Positions 25,199 through 32,697 of a stretch of 34,789 nucleotides of DNA are shown here, in pieces. The translations under genes and the position numbers were made by a program. Position 1 is the stretch's first letter, and every line of letters starts with the position of its first letter. The DNA comes from Deltaproteobacteria bacterium (GTDB taxonomy: Bacteria > Acidobacteriota > Holophagae > Holophagales > Holophagaceae), in the NCBI GenBank assembly GCA_020048105.1, contig JAIFMW010000102.1, forward strand, positions 1-34,789, given 5' to 3'. The notes beneath the pieces were generated by a model. The model was not told the DNA's origin. It was given only the letters and a program-made list of their open reading frames with translations, and made no database searches.

Positions 25199-25410
25199 AG
25201 TTCCGAAAGGGAGGGAATTTTCTGATGCCTTTTCCAGTCTGGCAAGGGTTTAGCGAAGCCCTTTTCGGTTACCGCTCCAGGAAAGGCGAGTCTACGCTCC
25301 CGAGAAATTCAACCGAGCAACTCTTGTAATTTGGTTCTCCAAACTGAATTACCGAATAAGCCCATCCCCTGCGAATCTACCTGTGATTTTTCTTATTTAT
25401 ATACGCTATT
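25199..25410. other. Gene-free spacer between fliL promoter and HU terminator
   Basis: This part of the 312-bp fliL-HU gap holds no convincing reading frame. The only structure seen is a weak 8-bp stem with a 4-nt loop (AAGGGTTT at 25244-25251 with AAGCCCTT at 25256-25263, containing one G:T pair). The sequence becomes AT-rich towards 25380-25410. Confidence 0.5.
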
Positions 25411-25446
25411 AAAAAAAGCGGTCCACAAATGTGGACCGCCTTTTTT
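25411..25446 (-). terminator. Intrinsic terminator of the HU gene (symmetrical)
   Basis: A perfect 9-bp stem GCGGTCCAC (25418-25426) / GTGGACCGC (25431-25439) with loop AAAT is flanked by seven A on the left and six T on the right. On the minus strand the hairpin is followed by a run of T, as expected for the HU transcript; the symmetry means it could also stop transcription on the plus strand. Confidence 0.9.
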
Positions 25447-25463
25447 AATAGTTCTAGAAGAAA

Positions 25464-25760
25464 TTACTTCTTCTTCTTGCCGCCTTTGCCGTTCACATCG
25501 TCGGCCAGCTTCTTGCCGGGTTTGAACTTCGCAACCTTCTTGGCAGCGATCTTGATCTTCTGGCCGTCGCGGGGATTACGGCCAGTGCGGGGGCCACGGG
25601 CGACGACAGAGAAAGTGCCGAAGCCAACCAGGGTAACCTTGTCGCCAGCGCGAAGAGCGGAGCTAACGGAAGCGATCACCGTGTCCAGGGCGGCAGCAGC
25701 CTTGGACTTGTTTACATCAGCCTTTTCGGCGATGGCGGCGATAAGTTCAGCCTTGTTCAT
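25464..25760 (-). CDS. hup: HU-family nucleoid DNA-binding protein
   Basis: HU proteins are small dimers that bend and compact DNA. The 98-residue protein has the typical layout: MNKAELIAAIAEKADVNKSKAAAALDTV helices, VTLVGFGTFSVVARGPRTGRNPRDGQKIKI with the DNA-inserting arm and its GRNP motif, then the closing AAKKVAKFKPGKKL helix. It ends in a short Lys/Gly-rich tail (NGKGGKKKK), slightly longer than E. coli HU. The start at 25760 follows a perfect GGAGG 5 nt upstream; an alternative 12 nt earlier would lie within that site. It is monocistronic, ending in a strong terminator, with a probable own promoter about 145 nt upstream. Confidence 0.96.
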   Translation of the reverse strand: MNKAELIAAIAEKADVNKSKAAAALDTVIASVSSALRAGDKVTLVGFGTFSVVARGPRTGRNPRDGQKIKIAAKKVAKFKPGKKLADDVNGKGGKKKK

Positions 25761-25843
25761 GGAAACCTCCAAAAAAGGGAACTAAGTCCCATATTGAGAA
25801 AAATGTTTTGAACGCTCCTTCGAGACGTCCGCCGCTGTTGATT

Positions 25844-25867
25844 TTTCAAGAGCGAGCACTCTTGAAA
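25844..25867. repeat. 9-bp inverted repeat in the HU leader
   Basis: TTTCAAGAG (25844-25852) and CTCTTGAAA (25859-25867) form a perfect 9-bp inverted repeat with a 6-nt spacer, between the probable HU promoter and the HU start. It could be a leader hairpin or an operator. Confidence 0.5.
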
Positions 25868-25903
25868 TCCCCGTGAATACTGGTCTGGCTCTTAACACCA
25901 AGA

Positions 25904-25932
25904 AGGTTAGGTCTGTGAATCAACTCCGTCAA
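25904..25932 (-). promoter_or_regulatory. Possible sigma-70 promoter of the HU gene
   Basis: On the minus strand TTGACG (25927-25932, 5/6), a 17-nt spacer and TAACCT (25904-25909, 3/6) form a plausible sigma-70 promoter. It would leave a leader of about 140 nt containing the inverted repeat. Confidence 0.4.
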
Positions 25933-26152
25933 GGGTTTAAGCATTTTTTTTTTTGCGGATGCCCTGGTTTGGCTGTTCTAACGATGTGGATCATCCTCAA
26001 AGGCTTCCCCTATGGTCATCGTAAGCAATGCAAATCAACAAGATGCGCGTGGAACATAGACATCAGACTCGGTCTTTGCCCTGAAACCCACCCCTGGGCA
26101 GATTCTCGCTCAAATGAAGGGCATGAAGGCTCGGAAGGCCTACAATGTGGAC
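25933..26152. other. Gene-free region upstream of truA
   Basis: Together with the HU leader this forms a gap of almost 400 bp without a convincing gene. It contains a run of eleven T (25944-25954). No tRNA, riboswitch or hairpin-plus-T-run was recognised here, and no clear truA promoter. Confidence 0.5.
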
Positions 26153-26959
26153 ATGCCTTTCCCCTATTTCCTGCGCCTAGCCTACATCGGCACCGACTTC
26201 CACGGGTGGCAGATTCAGACCCACCTTCGAAGCGTTCAGGCCGACCTTTGGAAGGCATTGCGGGCTTTTGATCCGGAGGCACCAATGCCTCAAGGCACTG
26301 GCCGCACCGACGCTGGCGTGCATGCCAGAGCACAGGGCGTGATTATCCAAATGTCCCGAGGATGGGAGCCCTACCGACTGCTATCCGCCATCAACGCGCA
26401 TCTCGCACCCGACGCACGGGTTCGAGAGGCCCGCCCGGTGCATGAAGATTTTTGGCCTCGGCACCACGCGCTAGCCAAACGGTACGTTTACCGCATCCAC
26501 CAAGGCCCGGCCGACGACCCTTTCGAGCGCAATCATCGTTGGTGGGTCCACGGCAGAAGCCTTCTCGACGCGGGCGCCATGGCCAAAGCCTCCGAAGTGC
26601 TCGTTGGAACCCATGACTTTTCGAGCTTTCGACACCAGGAATGCGCCGCCAAGACTCCAGTTCGAACCATATTTAAGATCGACGTCCTGGAACAGAATGG
26701 GAAGGTGGACCTTATCTTCGAGGGTAATCGTTTCCTTATGCACCAAGTTCGAATCATGGCTGGAACCCTAGTCGATATTGGAAAAGGGCGCATCCCCGGC
26801 GATCGCCTTGGACAGATTCTCGATGGCCGAGATCGTTCCAAGGCAGGACTCACGGCCCCGCCTCATGGACTCTGTCTCGAGGAAGTCTGGTACCAAGCAA
26901 GGTGGGGTATCGGAGAGCCTTGCCCATGGGGTGATGGCCCCGAAATTGGCTCTCATTAA
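26153..26959 (+). CDS. truA: tRNA pseudouridine synthase A (positions 38-40)
   Basis: TruA converts uridines 38, 39 and 40 in the anticodon arm of many tRNAs to pseudouridine. The 268-residue protein has the family opening FLRLAYIGTDFHGWQIQ, the catalytic motif GTGRTDAGVHARAQ with nucleophile D53, then KRYVYRIHQG, GTHDFSSFRHQECAAKTPVRTI and RFLMHQVRIMAGTLVDIGKGR. Length is typical. The start at 26153 fits the family N-terminus; a GTG 6 nt earlier is possible, and a longer frame from 26114 adds unrelated residues. No strong ribosome-binding site precedes it. It is followed 69 nt later by a signalling gene on the same strand. Confidence 0.95.
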   Translation: MPFPYFLRLAYIGTDFHGWQIQTHLRSVQADLWKALRAFDPEAPMPQGTGRTDAGVHARAQGVIIQMSRGWEPYRLLSAINAHLAPDARVREARPVHEDFWPRHHALAKRYVYRIHQGPADDPFERNHRWWVHGRSLLDAGAMAKASEVLVGTHDFSSFRHQECAAKTPVRTIFKIDVLEQNGKVDLIFEGNRFLMHQVRIMAGTLVDIGKGRIPGDRLGQILDGRDRSKAGLTAPPHGLCLEEVWYQARWGIGEPCPWGDGPEIGSH

Positions 26960-27028
26960 TCTCCGGCTGGGAATAGACCGAACAATCCCTATGGATCGTC
27001 CCATTAGAAGACCCGCAAGGAGGAAACC

Positions 27029-27925
27029 ATGAGCACCCCAAAACCCCGTGTTCTGATAATTGACGAACCTTCGGTTGGGCTGACCGAACTTTGCCAGTTG
27101 CTCGAAGTCGACTATCAGGTAGCCACGGCGACTGTTGCAGAGGCACAGGGTGTGGCCGAAGCCGAGGATAGCGAATTGATCCTCCTCGGCTTTGCAGCCA
27201 GCGGGGATGCTCTGGCCGTCTGCACCGCCCTGAAGTCCGAGCCGACCACAGCAGAACTGCCCGTAATCCTGATGGGTGTTCCCGGAGATGAGGCTACCGA
27301 AGCCAAGGCAATGAAAGCTGGCGCGGCAGACTGCCTTCCCCATCCCCTGCGCGCCGCCACCACTCTGGCTCGCATCAAGGTGCACATCGAGAATCGTCGT
27401 TTCCGGGGCATTCTGCGAAATCTTTCCTGGCTGGACGCAGTAACAGGCATCCCCAACCGTGAAAAATTTGATGAGGCACTGGATTCAGAATGGCGTCGCA
27501 ACGCCCGAAACCGCACCCCCATCTCCCTGGTTCTGATGGAAATTGACCATTATCAGGAATTTTGCGGACAGCACGGAATCCAGGCTGGAAACGAAGCGCT
27601 GCGACGCATGATCGGAGCCTTAACCGGTGGAATTCAACGGGCCGGTGATGTGGTGGGGCGCTTTAGTGATGGGGTCTTTGCCTGTGCCCTCCCCGAAACC
27701 GACACGCTGGGTGCAGTTTCGGTAGGGGAAAGAATCCGGGCTGAAGTCAACTCCATGGCCATCCCCCACGGAAGTTCCAGTGCCGCACCCTATGTCACCC
27801 TCAGTCTGGGTGTCGCCAGCCTGGTGCCTGGCCGTAGCGATCTTCTGGAAGACCTCAAGGTTTCAGGGGAACAAGCCCTGGATAGCGCCCGCAAGCGGGG
27901 TGGCAACCAAGTCGTTTTCGGATAA
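27029..27925 (+). CDS. Degenerate receiver-GGDEF domain protein
   Basis: The 298-residue protein has an N-terminal CheY-like receiver fold (RVLIIDEPSVGLTELCQLL...ELPVILMGVPGDEATEAKAMKAGAADCLPHPL) and a C-terminal GGDEF-fold domain (DAVTGIPNREKFDEALDSEWRRN, SLVLMEIDHYQEF, LSLGVASL, ALDSARKRGGNQV). Both active sites look lost. The strand that should end in the phospho-acceptor Asp reads ELILLGFA, with Gly at residue 54. The GGDEF signature reads SDGVF (213-217), lacking the Gly-Gly and the acidic residue needed for diguanylate cyclase activity. The fold core, including the EIDHY metal-side segment, is otherwise kept. It probably acts by protein contacts or ligand binding. AGGAGG lies just upstream of the ATG. 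It is convergent with recR, 3 nt apart. Confidence 0.85.
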   Translation: MSTPKPRVLIIDEPSVGLTELCQLLEVDYQVATATVAEAQGVAEAEDSELILLGFAASGDALAVCTALKSEPTTAELPVILMGVPGDEATEAKAMKAGAADCLPHPLRAATTLARIKVHIENRRFRGILRNLSWLDAVTGIPNREKFDEALDSEWRRNARNRTPISLVLMEIDHYQEFCGQHGIQAGNEALRRMIGALTGGIQRAGDVVGRFSDGVFACALPETDTLGAVSVGERIRAEVNSMAIPHGSSSAAPYVTLSLGVASLVPGRSDLLEDLKVSGEQALDSARKRGGNQVVFG

Positions 27926-27928
27926 AAG

Positions 27929-28525
27929 TCACAGGGGCCGCCGCCCCTCCAGCGCCCGATCCAGAGTTAGGTCATCGGCGTATTCCAAGTCTGAGCCAAT
28001 GGGCAGGCCTAGGCCGATTCGGGTTATTTTTAGCCCAAGGGGCTCCAGAATTCTCGCCAGCCAACTGGCCGTGGCTTCGCCGTCCAAGGTCGGGTTAGTG
28101 GCTAGGACGATTTCGCGGATGTTGCCATCTTCCAGCCGCTTGAGCAATTCTCGGATTTTGAGCTGGTCTGGCCCAACGCCTCGCAAAGGCGCAATCAGCC
28201 CCCCCAGCACGTGGTAGCGCCCCCGGAAATGCCCACTGCGTTCGAAGGTCAACACATTGCTGGCCTCAGCCACTACGACCAGAACGCCAGTCTCTCGCTG
28301 GGGGTCCAAACATACCGGACACACCGGGCGGTCAGTAAATGAACCGCAGGTCTGACAGAAACCAACTTTATGAGCAGCCTGGTTCAACAATTCCCCCAGA
28401 TGTTCCATGGCCTGGGGGCCTTCCTTTAACAAATGCAGAGCCATGCGCTGCGCAGATTTAGAGCCCACCCCTGGCAGTTTTTGAAGGGCATCGACCACAG
28501 CTTCCAGAGGGGCGGGAAGTTTCAC
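27929..28525 (-). CDS. recR: Recombination mediator protein RecR
   Basis: RecR works with RecO and RecF to load RecA at gaps in DNA. The 198-residue protein has the helix-hairpin-helix start (LEAVVDALQKLPGVGSKSAQRMALHLL), a four-Cys zinc finger (CQTCGSFTDRPVCPVC), the Toprim domain (VLVVVAEASNVLTFERSGHFRGRYHVLGG) and the closing GLPIGSDLEYADDLTLDRALEGR. Length and motif order are standard. The ATG overlaps the ybaB stop by 4 nt, the common ybaB-recR arrangement; dnaX, which often precedes ybaB, is replaced here by a DUF2062 gene. Confidence 0.96.
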   Translation of the reverse strand: MKLPAPLEAVVDALQKLPGVGSKSAQRMALHLLKEGPQAMEHLGELLNQAAHKVGFCQTCGSFTDRPVCPVCLDPQRETGVLVVVAEASNVLTFERSGHFRGRYHVLGGLIAPLRGVGPDQLKIRELLKRLEDGNIREIVLATNPTLDGEATASWLARILEPLGLKITRIGLGLPIGSDLEYADDLTLDRALEGRRPL

Positions 28526-28824
28526 AGTTTCAAGCCTGGGATGTTCAAGCCACCCGTCATGCCGCCCGTAATCTGAGCCATGGCGTCTTCAGCCTTCTTT
28601 TGGGCGTCCTTGAAGGCAGCCATGATCAGGTCTTCCAACATGCTGGGATCCTCCGGATCCATGGCCTCCTTGGCGATGGAAATGGAAACCAGTTCCTTGG
28701 CACCGTTGACCGTTACGGTCACCATTGCACCACCTGCAGTACCTTCGGCGCGCAGATGCTGCTGCGCATCCGTCATTTTCTGCTGCATCGCCTGGGCCTG
28801 TTTCATCAGAAACCGCATGTCCAT
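28522..28824 (-). CDS. ybaB: YbaB/EbfC-family nucleoid-associated protein
   Basis: YbaB proteins are small dimeric DNA-binding proteins. The 100-residue sequence shows the family pattern: FLMKQAQAMQQKMTDAQQHL coiled helix, AGGAMVTVTVNGAKELVSISI strands, then DPEDPSMLEDLIMAAFKDAQKKAEDAM helix and a Gly/Met-rich tail (GGMTGGLNIPGL). The start at 28824 has AGGAG 6 nt upstream; a second ATG two codons later is less well placed. It is coupled to recR by overlap and lies 15 nt after the DUF2062 gene. Confidence 0.94.
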   Translation of the reverse strand: MDMRFLMKQAQAMQQKMTDAQQHLRAEGTAGGAMVTVTVNGAKELVSISIAKEAMDPEDPSMLEDLIMAAFKDAQKKAEDAMAQITGGMTGGLNIPGLKL

Positions 28825-28839
28825 AAGAATCTCCTAAGG

Positions 28840-29391
28840 TTAAGAACGGGGATCAAGAAGGGGCAAGTGAAGGCGCCGAAGGCGCTTTGAAATGACCAGT
28901 AATAAGAAATACCCAACGGGCAAAGCCAGCAGAGAAAGCACGCTACCACCCACCAAGTAGGGCGCCAAAATGGGCTTCATCATCCGATACATCGCTTCAA
29001 AGCCACCTCGGGTCGCAAAACTCTGCCAACCGATCTCCCGCCAATGAATGCTCGAAAGATCCAGCGTTAGACCACGCCCCAAGAGCAGATTGCCCACATA
29101 GGCACTCGCGGTGGCAATTGGCACCATGGTCCAAGGATTGTTCAAGAAAGCGGCGATAAGCATTAAGGGACGGTGCAGCCTTCGAAAGACCAGGCAAAAC
29201 AGCAAAACCAGGGCGGTATGGAGACCCAGAAAGGGATTCCAGCAGATGGCAAAACCTAGCCCAAAACTAAGGGCAACTTGATGCGGGGTAAGTTCTGGAT
29301 GAAGGATATGCAGCTTAAGTCCAGCCCAAAAGCCGGGCTTCACGACGGTGGCAGAGGGTGTCGTCTGGGGTGTTTCAGGCGTTGCTGTCAT
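28840..29391 (-). CDS. DUF2062 domain membrane protein
   Basis: The 183-residue protein matches the DUF2062 family by its conserved core: LTPHQVALSFGLGFAICWNPFLGLHTAL, then NNPWTMVPI, with hydrophobic helices around LVLLFCLVF, LMLIAAFL and VGGSVLSLLALPVGYFLLLVI. A Thr/Pro-rich N-terminal 16 residues is followed by an amphipathic segment. Family function is not established; members are inner-membrane proteins. The ATG overlaps the thiL stop by 4 nt, so it is translationally coupled to thiL, and ybaB follows closely. Confidence 0.88.
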   Translation of the reverse strand: MTATPETPQTTPSATVVKPGFWAGLKLHILHPELTPHQVALSFGLGFAICWNPFLGLHTALVLLFCLVFRRLHRPLMLIAAFLNNPWTMVPIATASAYVGNLLLGRGLTLDLSSIHWREIGWQSFATRGGFEAMYRMMKPILAPYLVGGSVLSLLALPVGYFLLLVISKRLRRLHLPLLDPRS

Positions 29392-30311
29392 TCGGTCCGT
29401 CGTGCGAAGTGGTCAAAACTCTGGTCTGGGTGAGGACTAAGTGCTTCCCCATCATAGATGAGGACCGGCCATTCCCGCCGACTGACCGCTTCCCCAACCT
29501 CCAACAGCGGTAAGCCCAGCCGCAATTCCAATACCTCGCGGGAAAGGCAGGAGGCAAAACACCGGGCAAAATCTTCGCCGCCCGAAATCTGATCACGATC
29601 CAATCCCTTTGATAGAACCACGCTGCAACCAGAGGCCTCGGCCAATACCCGCAGATCCTTGCTCAGGCCGTCGGAGAGATCCATGCAGGCATGCACCTCG
29701 GCGATTTCCGCCAACCGTGGCCCCAGGCCCAGGTTCGGCCGCGGGTCGAGATGGGCCGCCAGATCTTCGTCCGGATTCAAGGCATCCCACCGCTGTCCGG
29801 CCTGAAGTTTGCGCAGCCCGCGCAGGCTTCGCCCCAGCGGCTGATCCACGAAGACCCGGTCTCCGGGTCGCATTTCCGAACGGCTCAGCCAACGCTTGGC
29901 CGCCCCAAAGGCCGTGATACCCAACCCAAGCCCGGAAGGTCGGCCGACCGTATCGCCACCGATCACAGGCACCTGGCAAGCCATCGACGCCTGCGCGAGC
30001 CCGTCCAGGAAGGCCACCAGCCAATCCGCCTCCAATTCTGGACCCAAGGCTAACGTCAAGGTGAACCCCAGAGGCAAGGCACCGCTGGCATCCAGGTCTG
30101 AAAGGTTGGCCATCAAAAGTTTGCGGCCCAGCATTTCGGGCGGATGCCAATCCAGGCGAAAATGCTGCTCCGATTCCATTAGATCCGTGGTCACGAGCAG
30201 TTGACACCCCGGCGGCACCTGGGGCACGGCGCCGCAATCATCGGTCAGGGCTTCTCCGCCCGGGAACGTTTCCCGAATGTGGCGGATGATTTCGGATTCG
30301 GAGATTCTCAC
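29388..30311 (-). CDS. thiL: Thiamine-monophosphate kinase ThiL
   Basis: ThiL phosphorylates thiamine monophosphate to thiamine pyrophosphate, the active cofactor. The 307-residue AIR-synthase-fold protein shows ALTDDCGAV near the N-terminus (family DDAAV), LLVTTDLMESEQHFRLDW, GRKLLMANLSDLDASGALP, VIGGDTVGRPSGLGLGITAFG, HACMDLSDGLSKDL and ISGGEDFARCFAS. Length is normal. The start codon is GTG at 30311, with only a weak AGG upstream. It heads the thiL-DUF2062-ybaB-recR cluster and is divergent from the tandem-receiver gene. No thiamine riboswitch was seen in the 123-bp gap. Confidence 0.94.
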   Translation of the reverse strand: MRISESEIIRHIRETFPGGEALTDDCGAVPQVPPGCQLLVTTDLMESEQHFRLDWHPPEMLGRKLLMANLSDLDASGALPLGFTLTLALGPELEADWLVAFLDGLAQASMACQVPVIGGDTVGRPSGLGLGITAFGAAKRWLSRSEMRPGDRVFVDQPLGRSLRGLRKLQAGQRWDALNPDEDLAAHLDPRPNLGLGPRLAEIAEVHACMDLSDGLSKDLRVLAEASGCSVVLSKGLDRDQISGGEDFARCFASCLSREVLELRLGLPLLEVGEAVSRREWPVLIYDGEALSPHPDQSFDHFARRTE

Positions 30312-30434
30312 CAGCCTAGTTTCCCATAACTTTACGCATGTCCGGATTCCCCTGACACACCCGGGGATTGGACCCAGATCTCACCTCCTCTCGCTTGGCG
30401 ACCGATGGGATATCCAGGAATGTAAGGGAATAAG

Positions 30435-31229
30435 ATGGCCCGAATCGTAGTTGTGGACGACAACCCCAGCTCAAGGCTGTTCTCCTTGGCCTGTCTAAAA
30501 CAGAGCGGGCATGATGTCCAAGAGCTCGACCCGACCTGTTTGTTGGCGGTGTTGGGTGTATTGCACGATAATCCGCCCGATCTGCTGGTGACAGATTTGG
30601 TAATGCCGGGCTGCCCCGGAATGACCCTAATTCGAGCCTGCCGCGAAGATACCCATCTAAAGGATCTCAAGATCCTCCTCCTCACCGCCCATGGAGATCG
30701 AAAGCTTGCCCGCTTTCTCCAATTCATGGGAAATATCCATTACCTCAGTAAGCCCGTGGCTCCCCAGCAATTTGCAGAGTGCGTCGAATGCTTTCTGCAG
30801 GGAAACCTTGAGGTGGATCTCGGCTGGTCTCTCGATTGCCAAGGCGTAGTCGCGGTACTGGACGACAGCCACCTCAGCCGACTCTTCCATATGAAATGCC
30901 TGCAGCGAAACGGTTTCAAGCCCCTGGAGATCCTTCCGGACAACTTGACCAACGTAGTGAAAATTCTGGAACAGGCCAATCCCGATGCCTTGCTTCTGGA
31001 TTTGTTGATGCCCAATTTTCGGGGCGATGCCCTCCTGCGAACCCTGCGAGGTTCCGGTTCAGCGGCCCTGAGGGAACTCCCGATTTTGCTAGTGACAGCT
31101 CATCGGGCCAGTGATGTCGAGAACCTGCGCTCCCAGGAAGAGAATGTAAACGTCCTGTTTAAACCAGTCACTCCGCAGGATCTCGTAGCCAAGGTGCAAG
31201 AGTTGCTTCAATCCCACGGCAGTTCCTGA
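30435..31229 (+). CDS. Tandem-receiver response regulator without output domain
   Basis: The 264-residue protein is two CheY-like receivers in a row. The first has VVVDDNPSS, phospho-acceptor in LLVTDLVMPGCPG, LLLTAH and LSKPVAP. The second has AVLDDSHLS, LLLDLLMPNFRG, LLVTAH and LFKPVTP. Both keep the acidic pocket, Asp, Thr and Lys, so both should be phosphorylatable. No DNA-binding, enzymatic or kinase domain follows. Such proteins act as phosphate sinks or relays, or by direct protein contact. AAGGGA precedes the ATG. A ferredoxin gene follows 92 nt downstream on the same strand; no kinase is adjacent. Confidence 0.9.
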   Translation: MARIVVVDDNPSSRLFSLACLKQSGHDVQELDPTCLLAVLGVLHDNPPDLLVTDLVMPGCPGMTLIRACREDTHLKDLKILLLTAHGDRKLARFLQFMGNIHYLSKPVAPQQFAECVECFLQGNLEVDLGWSLDCQGVVAVLDDSHLSRLFHMKCLQRNGFKPLEILPDNLTNVVKILEQANPDALLLDLLMPNFRGDALLRTLRGSGSAALRELPILLVTAHRASDVENLRSQEENVNVLFKPVTPQDLVAKVQELLQSHGSS

Positions 31230-31321
31230 TGCTAAGCCAGAATCCGAACTTGGAGTCAGCGAGGTCGGGTGATAGCCTTGGCAATTCGCCCCGCCTGGGT
31301 CGCGATTTCAAAGGAGACTCA

Positions 31322-31576
31322 ATGGCCATTAAGAGTGTTTGGATCGAAGAAGGCTGCATCATGTGCAACGCCTGCGACGCCGAGTGCCCCGACGTTTTTT
31401 TGGTGACCGACAATACCTGCATGATCAAGGCCGATGTGCGGGAGGACGGCATTGAGTCCGAGAACCGTGACGAGAAGTCACCCCTGAAGGGAGAGTTTCA
31501 AACGTCCTTGGCCGACGCCGTCAAGGCCGCCGCCTCCGGCTGTCCCGTGGAAGTCATTCAGTTCGAAGAAGCCTAG
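31322..31576 (+). CDS. Ferredoxin, single [4Fe-4S] cluster type
   Basis: The 84-residue protein carries the cysteine pattern CIMCNACDAECP near residues 11-22 and a distant SGCPVEVI, typical of single-cluster ferredoxins in which the first three Cys of CX2CX2C plus the late Cys bind [4Fe-4S]. The extra Cys in DAECP matches the position that forms a disulfide in Pyrococcus ferredoxin, and TCMIK offers another Cys. About 40 residues separate the two parts, including an acidic segment (DVREDGIESENRDEKSP). The start at 31322 has AAGGAG 5 nt upstream; longer in-frame extension to 31229 is rejected. A strong terminator follows. It could supply electrons to or accept them from the AOR-family enzyme, but nothing ties the two directly. 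Confidence 0.88.
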   Translation: MAIKSVWIEEGCIMCNACDAECPDVFLVTDNTCMIKADVREDGIESENRDEKSPLKGEFQTSLADAVKAAASGCPVEVIQFEEA

Positions 31577-31595
31577 TTTACCGTTCAGGAAAGCT

Positions 31596-31630
31596 AAAGA
31601 GGCGCCCGGATGGGCGCCTCTTTCTTTCTT
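31596..31630 (+). terminator. Intrinsic terminator after the ferredoxin gene
   Basis: A perfect 12-bp stem AAAGAGGCGCCC (31596-31607) / GGGCGCCTCTTT (31612-31623) with a GGAT loop continues into a T-rich run. The A-rich left flank means it could also slow transcription from the convergent cheX gene. Confidence 0.9.
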
Positions 31631-31650
31631 GATGGCAACCAAAGGAAGCC

Positions 31651-32115
31651 TTAGCCCTCCTGCAACCCAACGTTCACTTCGAAATCACCGAAGGGAGTGT
31701 GGAAGGGAATACCGATGCAAGGCACGGAAGAGGACCGGCTGATCTTGTGGCCCGAGCCCACCACCACCGTTGGGACCGAGATGCTTAGGGAATAGCCATC
31801 CTGGATGAGGGAGCGCCGTGCATCACCCACCACGATATTGCCAATCTCGCCGATGGCATCTTCCACCGACTTGTTCATGCTGGTGATCTCTTCCATCAGC
31901 ATGTTTGATGCGATCTTGCAGGCTAGGCCTTCAGGAACGGAAATGATGATGGAGCCCGAGGTCTCGCCAGTAATGCCAATAATCGAGGAGATGTCGTAGG
32001 TGGTGATCAAGTCTTCCTTGGCTTCCAGCCCAATTTTTTCCGCCTGAATGCCCGCCATCATGTCCAGGCTTCGCAGGGTGGATTCAATAAAGGGATTGAT
32101 GAAGGCTACGTTCAT
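31651..32115 (-). CDS. cheX: CheX-type chemotaxis phosphatase
   Basis: CheX dephosphorylates CheY-P and so resets the chemotaxis signal. The 154-residue protein has the CheC/CheX/FliY fold with the catalytic Exx-N motif in SVEDAIGEIGNIVVGDARRSL, preceded by GETSGSIIISVPEGLACKIASNML and followed by SLSISVPTVVVG and IPFHTPFGDFEVNVGL. It has a single such motif, as in CheX, rather than two as in CheC. The start at 32115 has GAGG just upstream and matches family N-termini (MNVAFINPFIEST); a longer frame to 32160 is unlikely. No other che gene is in the window. It fits the flagellar genes fliL and fliN elsewhere here. Confidence 0.88.
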   Translation of the reverse strand: MNVAFINPFIESTLRSLDMMAGIQAEKIGLEAKEDLITTYDISSIIGITGETSGSIIISVPEGLACKIASNMLMEEITSMNKSVEDAIGEIGNIVVGDARRSLIQDGYSLSISVPTVVVGSGHKISRSSSVPCIGIPFHTPFGDFEVNVGLQEG

Positions 32116-32241
32116 GGGGGCCTCGGAATGACAATCTTCTATGGTATCGGGCCATTTCAAAGGTTGATTAGTTTTCGCAAAGATTGAAGGCTGAGGGAAT
32201 CAGCGTCAGGATAAAGGTTTGCATCGAAAGGAAGGTGAACC

Positions 32242-32691
32242 ATGCTCGAACGCCTGCAAGCCGACCTAAAAGCCGCCATGCTCGCCAAGAACGGAGCCCT
32301 GACCAACGTCCTCCGCTCGGCCCTCAGTGCCTACCGGAATGAAGCCGTGGCCAAGGGACTAAGCCCCCAGGGCGTCCTGAGCGATACAGAAGCCGTTGCC
32401 GTCTTCAAACGACTAGTAAAATCCAGGGAAGATAGCGTGGAGCAGTTCACGAAGGTCGGACAAACCGAACGAGCCGCCACTGAACAAACGGAAATCGAAA
32501 TTCTAAAAGCGTACCTTCCCGCCATGCTGGAGGGAGTCCAGCTCGAAGCCGCAATCAAGGCCGTCATCGCCGAAACCGGTGCCCAATCCAAGAAAGATAT
32601 GGGCATGGTCATGAAGGGCCTCCAAGCCGCCCATGGCACTTCCTACGATGGCAAGGCCGCCAGTCAGATCGTCCAAGCCTTGTTGAACTAA
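32242..32691 (+). CDS. yqeY: GatB/YqeY domain protein
   Basis: YqeY proteins resemble the tail domain of the tRNA amidotransferase subunit GatB; their exact role is not settled. The 149-residue protein shows the usual pattern: MLERLQADLKAAMLAKN, TNVLRSALSAYRNEAVAKG, VFKRLVKSREDSVEQFTKVGQTERAATEQTEIEILKAYLPAML and the closing GMVMKGLQAAHGTSYDGKAASQIVQALL. A good AAGG-type site lies upstream of the ATG. It is followed by the large CACGGAG inverted repeat and then proS. Confidence 0.93.
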   Translation: MLERLQADLKAAMLAKNGALTNVLRSALSAYRNEAVAKGLSPQGVLSDTEAVAVFKRLVKSREDSVEQFTKVGQTERAATEQTEIEILKAYLPAMLEGVQLEAAIKAVIAETGAQSKKDMGMVMKGLQAAHGTSYDGKAASQIVQALLN

Positions 32692-32697
32692 AAAATA

